Assembly: GCF_000987765.1 (NCBI RefSeq)
Contig: NZ_LAHP01000012.1
Location: 1 to 64,000, forward strand
Origin: Arsukibacterium sp. MJ3
GTDB lineage: Bacteria; Pseudomonadota; Gammaproteobacteria; Enterobacterales; Alteromonadaceae
Direction: 5' to 3'
DNA length: 64,000 nt
The translations under genes and the position numbers were made by a program. The notes beneath the pieces are model-generated. The model had not been told where the DNA came from. It was given only the letters and a program-made list of their open reading frames with translations, and ran no database searches. Positions 19,269-28,728 of the stretch are shown piece by piece (positions within the stretch are counted from its first letter, which is position 1; each line of letters starts with the position of its first letter).

Positions 19269-20308
19269 CAATGTTGCCCAACTGGCAGTATCTTTATGGC
19301 AAACCAGACATTACCGCTGTTATTCGCCAAACGCCCGCTGATTTCATTGTAGACGAGCAGCTAAATTTCAGCCCCAGCGGCAGTGGCGAACACCTGTTAC
19401 TGCAAATCGAAAAACGCGGCCAAAATACCCAGTATATTGCGCGTCAGTTAGCCAGGTTAACCGGTTTACGAATGCGCGATATTAGTTATGCCGGCCTAAA
19501 AGATCGGCATGCTCTCACCCGGCAGTGGTTTTGTTTTAAATGGCCGATTAAGCAAGAGCTTGCCTGGCAGGAATGGCAAATAGAAGACAGCCGCATAGTG
19601 CAGGTAGTTCGCCACTTTCGAAAATTGCGTTTAGGTGCACTAAAAGCGAATCATTTTCAACTGACGCTAACCCAGGTTAGTCAACCAGAAGCGCTGTTGG
19701 CTCGTCTTGCCTTAATTAAAGCCGGCGTACCTAATTATTATGGTGAGCAACGTTTCGGCCGCCAAGGTGGTAATTTGGTGCTGGCCAAAAGTTTATTTGC
19801 CGGCGAGCGCATCATCGACCGCACCATACGTGGCTTGGCATTGTCGGCCAGTCGCTCCTTTTTGTTTAATACCGTGCTATCAGCGCGGATTGCACAAGGC
19901 CTGTTTAATCAAGTATTAGACGGTGATATTCTGCAGTTGGATGGCAGTGGTTCAATTTTTCCGGTGGAAAAAGCCGATGGGGCATTGCAACAGCGACTAA
20001 TGGCAGGTGATGTTCACCCTACCGCGCCGTTGGTGGGTATTGATGGTGTGCAGGTAAGCCAGCAGGCAGCAGAGTTGGAAGCGCAAGCACTGGCACCGCA
20101 ACAATTGTGGTGTCAGGGACTGGTTGATTACCGCTTGCAAGGGGCAAGGCGCAGCATCCGATTAGTACCACAGCAACTTAACGCTGAAATTAATGGCAAT
20201 AGTGTTACCTTACGTTTTGCCTTACCTGCCGGTTGTTTTGCCACCAGTGTGCTGCGAGAATTAGCCAGCTATCGCGATGGTAGCCGGCCGCTAGCAGAAA
20301 TGGAGTAA
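19265..20308 (+). CDS. truD: tRNA pseudouridine-13 synthase TruD
   Basis: 347 residues. The catalytic Asp is in [17 protein letters not shown], and [14 protein letters not shown] is the second hallmark of the TruD family. It converts uridine 13 of tRNA-Glu to pseudouridine. It overlaps ispF by four bases. This ispF-truD-surE-pcm order is standard in gammaproteobacteria. Confidence 0.97.
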   Translation: MTMLPNWQYLYGKPDITAVIRQTPADFIVDEQLNFSPSGSGEHLLLQIEKRGQNTQYIARQLARLTGLRMRDISYAGLKDRHALTRQWFCFKWPIKQELAWQEWQIEDSRIVQVVRHFRKLRLGALKANHFQLTLTQVSQPEALLARLALIKAGVPNYYGEQRFGRQGGNLVLAKSLFAGERIIDRTIRGLALSASRSFLFNTVLSARIAQGLFNQVLDGDILQLDGSGSIFPVEKADGALQQRLMAGDVHPTAPLVGIDGVQVSQQAAELEAQALAPQQLWCQGLVDYRLQGARRSIRLVPQQLNAEINGNSVTLRFALPAGCFATSVLRELASYRDGSRPLAEME

Positions 20309-20331
20309 CTCTTGGTAAAAATGGAGTAACG

Positions 20332-21084
20332 ATGCGAATTTTATTAAGTAACGATGACGGGGTCTACGCCAAAGGCATTCAGGTATTGCAGCAGGCATTG
20401 TGTAAAATTGCTGACGTTACCACGGTAGGGCCAGACCGCAATTGTAGTGGTGCCAGTAATTCGTTGACGCTATTAAACCCCTTGCGAACGCAGACACTTG
20501 AGAACGGCTTTATTGCGGTAAATGGTACACCGACAGACTGTGTTCATTTGGCGATTAGCCAGCTGCTGGATCATACGCCTGATTTAGTGGTTGCCGGCAT
20601 TAACCATGGTGCAAATCTGGGCGATGATGTGCTTTATTCCGGTACCGTTGCGGCGGCGACTGAAGGCCGGCATTTAGGGTTGCCCGCAATTGCTGTGTCA
20701 TTGGCGGGACGGGAAGAAGCCCATTTTGCGACAGCGGCTCATGTTACTATCGAAGTAATAAAAAAGCTGAAGTCACATCCGCTACCGGCTGATCAAATTC
20801 TTAATATTAATGTGCCGGCGATTGCTATGGACCAGTTAAAAGGCATAATGGTTACCCGGCTCGGCCGGCGACATAAAGCCGAAACCATGAGCAGCGATAC
20901 CGATCCCTGGGGTCGTAAAATATACTGGTATGGCTCGTTAGGTCCGGAGTTAGATGCCGGCGAAGGCACCGATTTTTATGCCATTGCCAATGGTTATGCG
21001 TCTATTACACCACTGCATGTAGATATGTCAGCCTATAAAAGCATGGATACGCTGCGGCAATGGTTAGCGGGGATTACCTTGTAA
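20332..21084 (+). CDS. surE: 5'/3'-nucleotidase SurE
   Basis: 250 residues. [16 protein letters not shown] carries the metal-binding Asp-Asp, [10 protein letters not shown] the metal-bound Asn/Ser, and [20 protein letters not shown] the rest of the active site. SurE is a metal-dependent nucleoside monophosphatase linked to stress survival. It starts 24 bases after truD, preceded by ATGGAGTAACG with GGAG, and is followed one base later by pcm. Confidence 0.97.
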   Translation: MRILLSNDDGVYAKGIQVLQQALCKIADVTTVGPDRNCSGASNSLTLLNPLRTQTLENGFIAVNGTPTDCVHLAISQLLDHTPDLVVAGINHGANLGDDVLYSGTVAAATEGRHLGLPAIAVSLAGREEAHFATAAHVTIEVIKKLKSHPLPADQILNINVPAIAMDQLKGIMVTRLGRRHKAETMSSDTDPWGRKIYWYGSLGPELDAGEGTDFYAIANGYASITPLHVDMSAYKSMDTLRQWLAGITL

Positions 21085-21085
21085 T

Positions 21086-21724
21086 ATGGCAGTAGCAACA
21101 GCACGCAGTGCCGCGGTTTTAGCGCAAAAATTGCAAAGTGAAGGTATTCGCGATAGCGCGGTATTAAAAGCCTTATCCCAGGTGCCCCGCCATCTGTTTG
21201 TCGAGCCGGTTCTGGCGCACAAGGCGTATGAAAATACCGCTTTACCGATAGGACAGGGCCAGACAATTTCTCAGCCGTACATTGTTGCCAGAATGACCGA
21301 GTTGCTATTGCTAGACAAAGCCCCCGGTAAGGTACTGGAAATTGGCACCGGCTCGGGTTATCAAACGGCTATTTTAGCCCACTTATTTAGTCATGTTTGC
21401 TCAGTCGAGCGCATTAAAGCCTTGCAATTTCAAGCGAAGCGTCGATTGCAACAACTTGATTTGCATAACGTTTCTATGAAGCATGGTGATGGCTGGCTAG
21501 GCTGGCCTAGCAAAGCACCCTTTGACAGTATTATTGTTACCGCCGCACCGGCCGAAGTGCCGGCAGCCTTGTTGCAACAACTTAACGATGGCGGCAGGCT
21601 GGTTATTCCGGTTGGCACAAAAGAGCAGGTGCTGCGGGTGTATCAACGACATGCGGATACCTTCAGCAGCCAGGATATTGAAGCCGTCCGTTTTGTACCT
21701 CTGGTACCGGGTGAGCTGGGGTAG
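21086..21724 (+). CDS. pcm: Protein-L-isoaspartate O-methyltransferase
   Basis: 212 residues, full length. [20 protein letters not shown] and the SAM-binding [18 protein letters not shown] define the family. It methylates L-isoaspartyl residues in aged proteins to start their repair. It sits between surE and a DUF368 gene with short spacers, in the stationary-phase block that ends with rpoS. Confidence 0.97.
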   Translation: MAVATARSAAVLAQKLQSEGIRDSAVLKALSQVPRHLFVEPVLAHKAYENTALPIGQGQTISQPYIVARMTELLLLDKAPGKVLEIGTGSGYQTAILAHLFSHVCSVERIKALQFQAKRRLQQLDLHNVSMKHGDGWLGWPSKAPFDSIIVTAAPAEVPAALLQQLNDGGRLVIPVGTKEQVLRVYQRHADTFSSQDIEAVRFVPLVPGELG

Positions 21725-21756
21725 GAAACAGGCAGTATGGAGCAATACAACGTATT

Positions 21757-22647
21757 ATGAAAAGCTATTTGCAATGGATAATTAAAGGCATGGCGATGGG
21801 CGCCGCTGATGTGGTGCCTGGTGTATCAGGCGGCACTTTAGCGTTTATTCTGGGTATTTATCAGCGATTACTTGCTGCTATAAGCTCAGTTAATCTTGCT
21901 GCGGTATCGCTGCTGGCCCGTGGCAAATTTGCTGAGCTGTGGCGACACATCGATGGCGCTTTTTTACTTTGCCTGTTTAGTGGCATTTTGTTGAGTATTT
22001 TTTCACTGGCCAGTGTTATTAGTTATTTGCTCGAACACCGGCCCGTGCCGCTATGGGCTTTTTTTAATGGGTTAATCCTGGCCTCGTTACCGGTGTTGGT
22101 GCGCAGTGTTAGCTGGTCAGCAGCGCGGTTTGGGTTGTTTTTGTTGGGTGCGCTGTTTGGCATAAGCATCAGCATGTTGGCACCGGTGCAGCTCGAGCCT
22201 GCTGCTTATATGTTTTTTATTGCAGGCGCCATTGCTATCTGTGCGATGATTTTACCTGGTATATCGGGTAGTTTTATATTATTAATTTTTGGAATGTATG
22301 GCCCGGTTGTGCTGGCGGTTACTGAGTTTCAGTTGGCGATACTGGCGTTGTTTGCCAGTGGTTGTATTATTGGCTTATTGAGCTTTTCACGCTTACTTAA
22401 CTGGTTACTCAAGCATTTTCATGATGCTACGCTGGCTTTACTTACCGGCGTAGTAGTGGGCGCGTTGTATCGTATTTGGCCCTGGCAGCATAATCAGCAG
22501 ATGTTTACCCCATGGCAGTATCGGCAGCATGTGGCCAACAATGACGTGTTGCTGGCTGCAGTGGCGCTAATGGCCGGCATTGTAGTTATCGCCTTATTAC
22601 TGAACTTAGAAAGGCTATTCAATAGCACCGCGCCGGCACAGAAATAA
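21757..22647 (+). CDS. DUF368 inner-membrane protein (C55-isoprenyl-phosphate translocase-like family)
   Basis: 296 residues with about eight to nine hydrophobic segments. The family block GAADVVPGVSGGTLAFILGIY is at the start and is echoed in the second half by ICAMILPGISGSFILLIFGMY, an internal repeat typical of DUF368. Members of this family have recently been linked to undecaprenyl-phosphate flipping across the inner membrane; this copy has not been tested. It lies between pcm and nlpD, 32 bases after pcm, and only ten bases separate its stop from the proposed nlpD start. Confidence 0.85.
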   Translation: MKSYLQWIIKGMAMGAADVVPGVSGGTLAFILGIYQRLLAAISSVNLAAVSLLARGKFAELWRHIDGAFLLCLFSGILLSIFSLASVISYLLEHRPVPLWAFFNGLILASLPVLVRSVSWSAARFGLFLLGALFGISISMLAPVQLEPAAYMFFIAGAIAICAMILPGISGSFILLIFGMYGPVVLAVTEFQLAILALFASGCIIGLLSFSRLLNWLLKHFHDATLALLTGVVVGALYRIWPWQHNQQMFTPWQYRQHVANNDVLLAAVALMAGIVVIALLLNLERLFNSTAPAQK

Positions 22648-22657
22648 GGAGAGGCAT

Positions 22658-23560
22658 ATTAACCGGATAACTGGCCATTGGCTGAATGTAATACCGTTTA
22701 CTGCGCTGCTATTAGCGCTTGGTGGTTGCACATCCAGTTCAGGACCAGCGCCGGTAACCACCTTAGAGCTGCGCGAGAACCCTTATCGCGAGCGCAACCG
22801 TGGCACTCTGGAAGCCCGCCAGTATGTGGTGCAGCGGGGAGATACGTTGTATGCAATTGCTTTTCGGGCCGGGTTGGATGTGCGTACCCTGGCCAGCCGT
22901 AATATTATCAGAAGCCCCTATATTATCTACCCGGGGCAGGTGCTGCAACTTACCGGCTCTGCGTCCCAAATTACCGGTAGTACTGTAGCGAAAGCATCCG
23001 GTAATAAGTCAAATACCGCAAAACCGGTGGTACGGCAGGCTGCTGGTGCAGCGCCTGCCAACTCAAACCAAGTAAAATCAAATAGTTCAGCAAAAGTCAC
23101 TAAACCTGTTGCGTCGTCAAATCAAACAGGCTATGTTCGAACTGCACCAAATAAAGAGAACAAAAATACTACAAAAAACACCCAAAGCGGAAACAAAGTG
23201 CAATGGCATTGGCCAGTTAGAGGCAAAATAATTTCTCGTTTTTCAAGCAATGAGCATGGCAATAAAGGGGTTGATATTGCCGGACAGGAAGGTAGCCGTA
23301 TTAATGCCGCGGCCAGTGGCCAGGTTGTGTATGCCGGCAGTGCATTACGCGGTTATGGTAATTTAATTATTATAAAACATAATGATGATTATTTAAGCGC
23401 TTACGCTCATAACAAACGTATTTTGGTCGCTGAGCGACAGCAAGTTACCGTAGGGCAGCAAATTGCTGAAATGGGTAGTACTGATGCGACCGACAGCCGG
23501 TTGCACTTCGAGATCCGTTTTCGGGGAAAGTCAGTTGACCCTTTACGATATTTACCGTGA
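22658..23560 (+). CDS. nlpD: NlpD: LysM/M23 lipoprotein, activator of amidase; apparent ATT start
   Basis: About 300 residues. No ATG, GTG or TTG precedes the lipoprotein signal in this frame. An ATT at 22658 stands six bases after a perfect AAGGAG (22646-22651) and gives INRITGHWLNVIPFTALLLA followed by the lipobox LGGC. The next usable start, GTG 22826, would remove the signal and part of LysM. The LysM domain runs YVVQRGDTLYAIAFRAGLD to IIYPGQVLQL, then a Ser/Asn/Lys-rich linker, then an M23 domain (KGVDIAGQEGSRINAAASGQ to DSRLHFEIRF). Two of the zinc ligands are replaced (N-K-G-V-D, S-R-L-H-F), as in the enzymatically inactive NlpD that activates amidase AmiC at division. The rpoS promoter commonly lies within nlpD. 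Confidence 0.88.
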   Translation: MNRITGHWLNVIPFTALLLALGGCTSSSGPAPVTTLELRENPYRERNRGTLEARQYVVQRGDTLYAIAFRAGLDVRTLASRNIIRSPYIIYPGQVLQLTGSASQITGSTVAKASGNKSNTAKPVVRQAAGAAPANSNQVKSNSSAKVTKPVASSNQTGYVRTAPNKENKNTTKNTQSGNKVQWHWPVRGKIISRFSSNEHGNKGVDIAGQEGSRINAAASGQVVYAGSALRGYGNLIIIKHNDDYLSAYAHNKRILVAERQQVTVGQQIAEMGSTDATDSRLHFEIRFRGKSVDPLRYLP

Positions 23561-23652
23561 GAAACAGACTAGCCAGCAAGGTTAGCATTTGAACTCAAGC
23601 ACGAAAGCAAGAAGGTAGCTGAGTCAGGCCCGGCAGACGTGGGAGAAAGGAT

Positions 23653-24654
23653 ATGGGACTTAAAAGTAATGACGTTGTAAAAACAGCAGTATTAGTAAAT
23701 GAAGATGAGTTAGCCGATGACAGTACAACACTTGATGATGAACTTGAGCCGGATGTGGCAGAATTGGCCGGTGAAGAAGCAATGCCGGATGAAGTGTTTA
23801 CTAAAGATGATAGTCATAAGGCCATGGACGCCACCCAAATTTACCTGGGAGAAATTGGTTTTTCGCCATTGCTAAGTGCAGAAGAAGAAGTGTACTTTTC
23901 CCGCCTGTCATTAAAAGGTGATACCGCTGCCCGTAAAAGAATGATTGAAAGTAATCTGCGGTTGGTAGTGAAAATAGCCCGTCGTTATATCAATCGTGGT
24001 TTAGCACTGCTCGACTTAATTGAAGAAGGTAACCTTGGCCTTATCCGGGCAGTCGAAAAATTTGACCCTGAGCGTGGCTTTCGCTTTTCAACTTATGCTA
24101 CCTGGTGGATCCGCCAAACTATAGAACGCGCTATTATGAATCAGACCCGCACCATTCGGCTGCCTATTCATGTGGTGAAAGAACTGAATATTTATTTACG
24201 TGCCGCCAGAGAATTATCGCAAAAATTGGATCACGAGCCCACCCCGGAAGAAATTGCTGCAGCACTGGACAGGCCGGTGTCAGAAGTACGCAAAATGCTA
24301 AAGCTCAATGAAAAAATAACGTCGGTAGATATGCCGGTAGCGGGTGCGTCAGAAAAACAGTTATTGGATATTATTGCCGATGAAAAAGAGCAGGGGCCTG
24401 AGAGTGAGCTACAAGAGCAAGATATTCGTCAGCATCTGGTGTTGTGGCTTAACGAATTAAACCCGAAACAGCGGGAAGTATTGGCCCGTCGTTTTGGTTT
24501 ATTGGGTTATGAGCCGTCTACTTTAGAGGATGTGGGTCATGAAATTGGTTTAACCCGTGAGCGGGTGCGGCAAATTCAGGTTGAAGCATTACGGCGCTTA
24601 AAAGAAATTGTGACTCATCAGGGCCTGAATATCGAGACTCTGTTTCAGGATTAA
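23653..24654 (+). CDS. rpoS: RNA polymerase sigma factor RpoS
   Basis: 333 residues. An acidic N-terminal extension is followed by region 1.2 ([20 protein letters not shown]), region 2 ([40 protein letters not shown] and [15 protein letters not shown]), region 3 and region 4 ([20 protein letters not shown]). It follows nlpD by 92 bases, the standard position. It directs transcription in stationary phase and stress. GAAAGG precedes ATG 23653. A terminator follows. Confidence 0.97.
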   Translation: MGLKSNDVVKTAVLVNEDELADDSTTLDDELEPDVAELAGEEAMPDEVFTKDDSHKAMDATQIYLGEIGFSPLLSAEEEVYFSRLSLKGDTAARKRMIESNLRLVVKIARRYINRGLALLDLIEEGNLGLIRAVEKFDPERGFRFSTYATWWIRQTIERAIMNQTRTIRLPIHVVKELNIYLRAARELSQKLDHEPTPEEIAAALDRPVSEVRKMLKLNEKITSVDMPVAGASEKQLLDIIADEKEQGPESELQEQDIRQHLVLWLNELNPKQREVLARRFGLLGYEPSTLEDVGHEIGLTRERVRQIQVEALRRLKEIVTHQGLNIETLFQD

Positions 24655-24674
24655 CACTATGTGGTATGTCGGAA

Positions 24675-24698
24675 ACGGGCGCTTTAGCGCCCGTTTTT
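24675..24698 (+). terminator. Intrinsic terminator after rpoS
   Basis: ACGGGCGC (24675-24682) and GCGCCCGT (24687-24694) form a perfect stem over TTTA, followed by a run of T. It is a strong rho-independent terminator 20 bases after the rpoS stop. Confidence 0.88.
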
Positions 24699-24839
24699 CG
24701 TTGTCAGATCATCAGTATATTCAAACATCCGGCGTAGCATTAACACAATTGGCCGCAATCCTAAGCTGTGGTAGTTGCATCTTTTGTGCTAGCAGCTTAG
24801 CGTAAAGCCCTTACCACGCAATTATATATTAGGGTTTTG

Positions 24840-27512
24840 ATGTCTGTATTAAAAATAACTGGCCTGGCTGCAATGTTAGGACTATGTTCAGTGGCAAGCC
24901 AGGCGGTGCCGGTTTTCCCTGAAAGTGACTATAGCCAGGCAGTCGCCTCGGTTGAGCAAGTATTGGGTTATCCGCTTGGCAGTAAAATTTCTGAACCGGC
25001 TGCGATTAAGCAGTATTTTGAACAGCTGGCAACAGCGCACCCTAGCCGGATTAAACTGGTACCCTACGCCGAAAGCTGGCAAGGCAGACCATTATTTTAT
25101 GTGGTGATCAGTAGCGAGCAAAACCTTAGCCAGCTTGCTACGATAACGCAGCAAATGGGCCAGCTGGCTAACCCGCAAACCATAAATGCGCGCCAGGCTG
25201 AGCAGTTAATTGCTAATTTGCCCGCGAGTGTCTGGATTGCGAACAGCTTGCACGGCAATGAGATTAGCCCGGCTGAATCGTCAATGGCACTGGCCTATCA
25301 TTTACTGGCTGATCAAAGCCCACAGACAACAAAGCTGCTTAGTAATACCTTGGTGTATATTGATCCGCTGCAAAACCCGGATGGTCATCACCGCTTTGTT
25401 AGCCGTTATTACGCCACGGTGGGCTTGAGCCATTCCGCCGACCGGTTATCTGCTGAGCATAATGAACCCTGGCCCAATGGCCGTACTAACCACTATTTGT
25501 TTGATATGAACCGTGATTGGATATCGTTGACCCAGCCGGAAACACGCGGCAGGGTGCAAGCGTTGCAGCAGGCTTACCCGCTGGTTTTTGTTGATTCTCA
25601 TGAAATGGGTGGGGATATGGGCTATTACTTTAGCCCTGAAGCTGAACCCTACAATCCGCATATTCAGGCTAACCAACGGCAGAGCTTACAGTGGCTGGGT
25701 GAAAATAATGCCCGTTGGTTTGACCGCTTTGGCTATGATTACTTTACCCGAGAAATTTTTGATGCCTTTTATCCTGGCTACGGCGCCAGCTGGCCATTAT
25801 ATCAGGGCAGCATTGCTATGACGTATGAAATGGCCTCAGCCCGGGGCCATCAATATCGCAAAGCCGACGGCGACATATTAACCTTTGCCGATGGCGTGCA
25901 GCGTAACTTTGTCGCTTTTATGGCTACTATTGAAACGGCCAGTCAGCGCGCGCCAGAGCTACTGCGTAATTTTTATCAGTACCGCGCTGATGCGATTACC
26001 CAGGGTAGCAAAGGCGAGGTGCGTAGTTTTATTTTTCCGGCGAAGCAAGATCTGGCTGGACATACCAAACTTAGTGCCATTTTAACAGAGCATGGTATTA
26101 CCGTTGGTAAAGCCACGGCAGCTTTTAAAGCCTGTGGTGAAAATTATCAGATTGGCAGTTATGTTATTAATACCGCACAGCCAACCTATAATTTAATTCG
26201 AACCCTGCTAGATGATACGGTACCCATGGATGAGGCGTTTATTAGTAAGCAAGAGCAACGCCGTGCTAATAATCTGCCAGATCAAATTTACGATGTTACG
26301 GCCTGGTCGTTGCCTCTAATGTTTAATTTACCGGTAGTAAGGTGTAACCGGGCAGTTGATGTGGCGACGTCGTTGGTGAGCACAGTACGCATTTTACCGG
26401 GCACGGTAACTGAGCCACAAGCTCGCTTTGGTTTTATTGTGCCATGGGGGGATATGGCGGCCGCGCGATTTGTTAGTGCGGCACTGCAACAGGGCTTAAC
26501 AGTAAAAAGTAGTGATTTGCCCTTTACCCATCAAAATGGCCAACGTTATCCGGCAGGAAGCTTAATCTTGTCTAAAGCCGATAATAGCCCGCAACTGGCC
26601 GAGCAGGTGCAGCAACTGGCTGCAATAAGCGGCGCGACAGTAAATGGCGTAGACAGCAGCTGGGTAACGGATGGCCCGAATTTTGGCTCTTTTAATGTCA
26701 AAACCCTGCACAAGCCTAATATTGCCATGCTGTGGGATGAACCGAGTAATCCGCTTAGTGCCGGCAGTGCTCGTTTTATAGTAGAACGATATTTAAATTA
26801 TCCTGTTACGGCGATCCGGCCAGCGCAACTGTTAGCGGCCGATTTAAGCCATTATCAGGTGCTTATTGTGCCAGCCACTAGTCGGGGGAATTATCAGCAC
26901 GCGTTGGGTAGCAGCGGTATCGCGAATCTTCGCAGTTTTGTGGAGCGGGGCGGCGTGCTAATTGCGCTGGGCAATGCTACCGACGTGCTCTTGGCCGGTG
27001 ATTCGCCGCTGCTGAGCAGTAAGCGCGAGTATAAAGTTCGGGAAGGAGAAGAGAAAAAATCAGAGAAAGAAATCAAGGTTGCGGGCAGTGTAATTAACAC
27101 AGCAGAGGAATATCAGCAGTGGCTGCTGCCGGAAAAAGCCGATCCGGACTGGGTACCAGGCTTTATTGCCCGCGCTAATGTTGATCAGCAGCACTGGTTA
27201 ACGGCAGGTATACCCGCAACAGTAAACAGTTTATATGTTGGTAACCAGGTGTATCAACCACTCACCATTGCTAATGGCCGTAATGTGGTGAGCTTTGCCC
27301 CAGCGGAGCAATTGGTGGCCGGTGGCTTTGTCTGGGATGAAAACCGCCAGCAAATTGCCCATAAGCCGCTGGTGATGGTGCAGGCAGTAGGTCGGGGCCA
27401 GGTCATTAGTTTTACCCAAGAGCCTAACTTTCGGGCTTATGTTGATGGCATGCACTTATTGTACATTAATGCGATATTTCGTGGGGCGGCGCATGCCAGC
27501 CCACTGCGTTAG
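24840..27512 (+). CDS. Secreted M14-family zinc carboxypeptidase
   Basis: 890 residues from ATG 24840 (a TTG three bases earlier is less likely). The signal peptide is MSVLKITGLAAMLGLCSVAS with cleavage near SQA. The peptidase M14 domain is in the N-terminal half: zinc ligands His and Glu in NSLHGNEISPAE, the third His in VDSHEMGGD, substrate residues NPDGHHRF and FDMNRDW, and the likely catalytic Glu in MTYEMASARGH. The C-terminal half (about 530-890) contains a glutamine-amidotransferase-like fold (LLAADLSHYQVLIVPATSRG, LRSFVERGGVLIALGNAT). This resembles large exported M14 proteins of Alteromonadales and Shewanella. The last 18 codons are repeated at 30079, see the direct repeat. Confidence 0.88.
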   Translation: MSVLKITGLAAMLGLCSVASQAVPVFPESDYSQAVASVEQVLGYPLGSKISEPAAIKQYFEQLATAHPSRIKLVPYAESWQGRPLFYVVISSEQNLSQLATITQQMGQLANPQTINARQAEQLIANLPASVWIANSLHGNEISPAESSMALAYHLLADQSPQTTKLLSNTLVYIDPLQNPDGHHRFVSRYYATVGLSHSADRLSAEHNEPWPNGRTNHYLFDMNRDWISLTQPETRGRVQALQQAYPLVFVDSHEMGGDMGYYFSPEAEPYNPHIQANQRQSLQWLGENNARWFDRFGYDYFTREIFDAFYPGYGASWPLYQGSIAMTYEMASARGHQYRKADGDILTFADGVQRNFVAFMATIETASQRAPELLRNFYQYRADAITQGSKGEVRSFIFPAKQDLAGHTKLSAILTEHGITVGKATAAFKACGENYQIGSYVINTAQPTYNLIRTLLDDTVPMDEAFISKQEQRRANNLPDQIYDVTAWSLPLMFNLPVVRCNRAVDVATSLVSTVRILPGTVTEPQARFGFIVPWGDMAAARFVSAALQQGLTVKSSDLPFTHQNGQRYPAGSLILSKADNSPQLAEQVQQLAAISGATVNGVDSSWVTDGPNFGSFNVKTLHKPNIAMLWDEPSNPLSAGSARFIVERYLNYPVTAIRPAQLLAADLSHYQVLIVPATSRGNYQHALGSSGIANLRSFVERGGVLIALGNATDVLLAGDSPLLSSKREYKVREGEEKKSEKEIKVAGSVINTAEEYQQWLLPEKADPDWVPGFIARANVDQQHWLTAGIPATVNSLYVGNQVYQPLTIANGRNVVSFAPAEQLVAGGFVWDENRQQIAHKPLVMVQAVGRGQVISFTQEPNFRAYVDGMHLLYINAIFRGAAHASPLR

Positions 27513-27528
27513 TTAACCGAGGGTGTTA

Positions 27529-27548
27529 GGGGCGCAACTCTGCGCCCC
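27529..27548. terminator. Bidirectional hairpin after the M14 peptidase gene
   Basis: GGGGCGCA (27529-27536) and TGCGCCCC (27541-27548) pair perfectly over ACTC, followed by GTTATTAT. It once served the convergent peptidase and benE genes; the copy at 30153-30173 does the same job for benE but has lost one pair. Confidence 0.7.
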
Positions 27549-27552
27549 GTTA

Positions 27553-27671
27553 TTATGTGCTACGAGCCCGCTAGATTACCACAGTCAGGCTGCTGGCGAT
27601 TAAGCCTCAAAAGGCTGAGGCCAGGCCAAAGAAACTGGCGCCAGAGGCAGTAACCAGTAAGGTAATGACTG
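27553..27671 (-). pseudogene. Decayed 3' fragment of benE
   Basis: The minus strand from 27671 reads VITLLVTASGASFFGLASAF, then a TGA stop where the intact gene at 30179 has Trp, and continues to ARST with a further in-frame TAG. It equals the last 39 codons of benE and has no start. The two stops show that this copy is not under selection. Confidence 0.85.
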
Positions 27672-27806
27672 TATTTCCCAGACTGTCTAGTAAAAGCGGT
27701 GAAGTCCAGTTGGAGTGATTTGGGTTAAATATTTTGATAATGAGTGTTCAATTATTTCTTTATTATACTATTGTTTTTTTATATACATTTTGTGGGGATT
27801 CGCCAA

Positions 27807-27889
27807 GGTCGGAGCTAATAATCGCTATGCCTTTGCAAAGCACTGAAATACTTAGGATTAATCTATAGCGTCTTAAATTATCTCCGACC
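27807..27889. repeat. Palindrome-ended repeat, copy 1 (83 bp)
   Basis: It starts GGTCGGAG and ends CTCCGACC, with CTAATAATCGCTATGCC inside the left end and ATAGCGTCTTAAATTA inside the right end, so the halves are inverted relative to each other. The same unit occurs at 28620-28706 and 29978-30071. It is non-coding. The size, terminal inverted repeats and clustering fit a REP- or MITE-like element. Confidence 0.75.
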
Positions 27890-27998
27890 TTTTTCCAAAA
27901 ACCAACTGTTATTTGTCCTTTTGGGTGACTTGTTAGTTGTCTGCGAACAACACCAGTGCTAACATTTGTGTGTACAGCCAAATTAAAGGTAACATATT

Positions 27999-28283
27999 AT
28001 GGACGCTCGCATTCAATTTAGAGTTGATGAAGAAACTAAACGCTTAGCGCAGTTAATGGCTGAGAGCCAAGGGCGTACATTAAGTGACGCATGCAGAGAA
28101 CTTACCGTAGGCTTAGCAGAAGAACAACGGAAATCTATGACGCATGATTTATGGTTAACAGAGCAAATAAATGCGGCATTTGATAAATTTGATAGTGGTA
28201 AAGCGAATTTTATTGAACATGATGAAGCTAAATCACTGATGGACGCTAGAAAGAATAAGGTCCGTAATAGAGATAAAATATGA
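27999..28283 (+). CDS. RelB/DinJ-type antitoxin (island cassette)
   Basis: 94 residues. MDARIQFRVDEETKRLAQLM followed by AESQGRTLSDACRELT is the ribbon-helix-helix DNA-binding start of RelB/DinJ antitoxins ('i..RVd.elK..ae.....Gls.s.a...'). The C-terminal helix (DLWLTEQINAAFDKFDSGKA, FIEHDEAKSLMDARKNKV) matches the toxin-binding tail of RelB/ParD-like proteins. It overlaps the toxin by four bases. The flanks suggest that the pair is an integron-type cassette (about 27933-28606). Confidence 0.85.
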   Translation: MDARIQFRVDEETKRLAQLMAESQGRTLSDACRELTVGLAEEQRKSMTHDLWLTEQINAAFDKFDSGKANFIEHDEAKSLMDARKNKVRNRDKI

Positions 28284-28558
28284 TTTTTTGGGAAGAAGAA
28301 TCATTAAATGACCGTGAAAAGATATTTAAATTTTTATTCGATTTTAATCCTGATGCTGCTGAAAAAACAGATCAAATTATAGAGAGTAAAGTTGAACATT
28401 TACTTGAGCACCCGCTAATGGATTTTAAGAGAGATATTTTTCGAGGCCGAGTATTAATTATTCCTGAAATAACTATGATTATCTCTTATTGGGTTGATGG
28501 TGAAACTATTCGAATTATGCGAGTGTTACACCAAAAGCAGAAGTTTCCGCAAGAGTAG
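28280..28558 (+). CDS. RelE/ParE-superfamily toxin (island cassette)
   Basis: 92 residues. MIFWEEESLNDREKIFKFLF, PDAAEKTDQIIESKVEHLLE, GRVLIIPEITMIISYWVDGE and the end IRIMRVLHQKQKFP follow the RelE/ParE toxin outline, with the final V-L-H-x-x-Q-K-[FW]-P being typical. It would inhibit translation or gyrase. It is co-translated with the antitoxin (ATGA-type overlap) and followed four bases later by an attC-like sequence. Confidence 0.85.
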   Translation: MIFWEEESLNDREKIFKFLFDFNPDAAEKTDQIIESKVEHLLEHPLMDFKRDIFRGRVLIIPEITMIISYWVDGETIRIMRVLHQKQKFPQE

Positions 28559-28561
28559 AAA

Positions 28562-28619
28562 GGCAACTAACGCCTGAGTTTCGCCGACTGGCGAAGCCAG
28601 TTCGGCTTGAACTAAATAA
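28562..28619 (+). repeat. Truncated attC-like site after the island toxin gene
   Basis: The 5' arm GGCAACTAAC (28562-28571) complements GTTAGTTGTC at 27932-27941 at nine of ten bases, the relation between the end and start of an integron cassette. Inside, GCCGACTGGC (28583-28592) and GCCAGTTCGGC (28596-28606) pair with one bulged T, as attC sites do. The outer 3' arm with the G|TT crossover is missing; the palindrome-ended repeat copy 2 begins there instead. Confidence 0.6.
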
Positions 28620-28706
28620 GGGGTCGGAGCTAATAATCGCTATACCTTTGTAAGACACTGAAATACATAATATTAATCTAAAGCGTCTTAAATTAGCTCC
28701 GACCCC
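28620..28706. repeat. Palindrome-ended repeat, copy 2 (87 bp, best preserved)
   Basis: The ends GGGGTCGGAGCTAAT and ATTAGCTCCGACCCC are perfect 15-base inverted repeats. The middle, from TCGCTATACCTTTG to AATCTAAAGCGTCTTAA, matches copies 1 and 3. It cuts off the attC-like site on its left and abuts the ArgR fragment on its right, so it marks a junction between two unrelated pieces of DNA. Confidence 0.8.
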
Positions 28707-28728
28707 TTTTCCTCCTTTTTCTAATAAT

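Larger units (their letters stand above)
27454..27671. repeat. Left copy of a 218-bp direct repeat (peptidase 3' end plus benE 3' end)
   Basis: 27454-27671 and 30079-30297 are about 95% identical by eye. Each copy spans the last codons of the M14 peptidase, the intergenic hairpin and the 3' end of benE. The left copy belongs to the intact peptidase; its benE part is decayed. Between the copies lie 2.4 kb of foreign-looking DNA. Identity starts at ACTTATTGTACATT and ends at AATGACTG in both. Confidence 0.9.
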
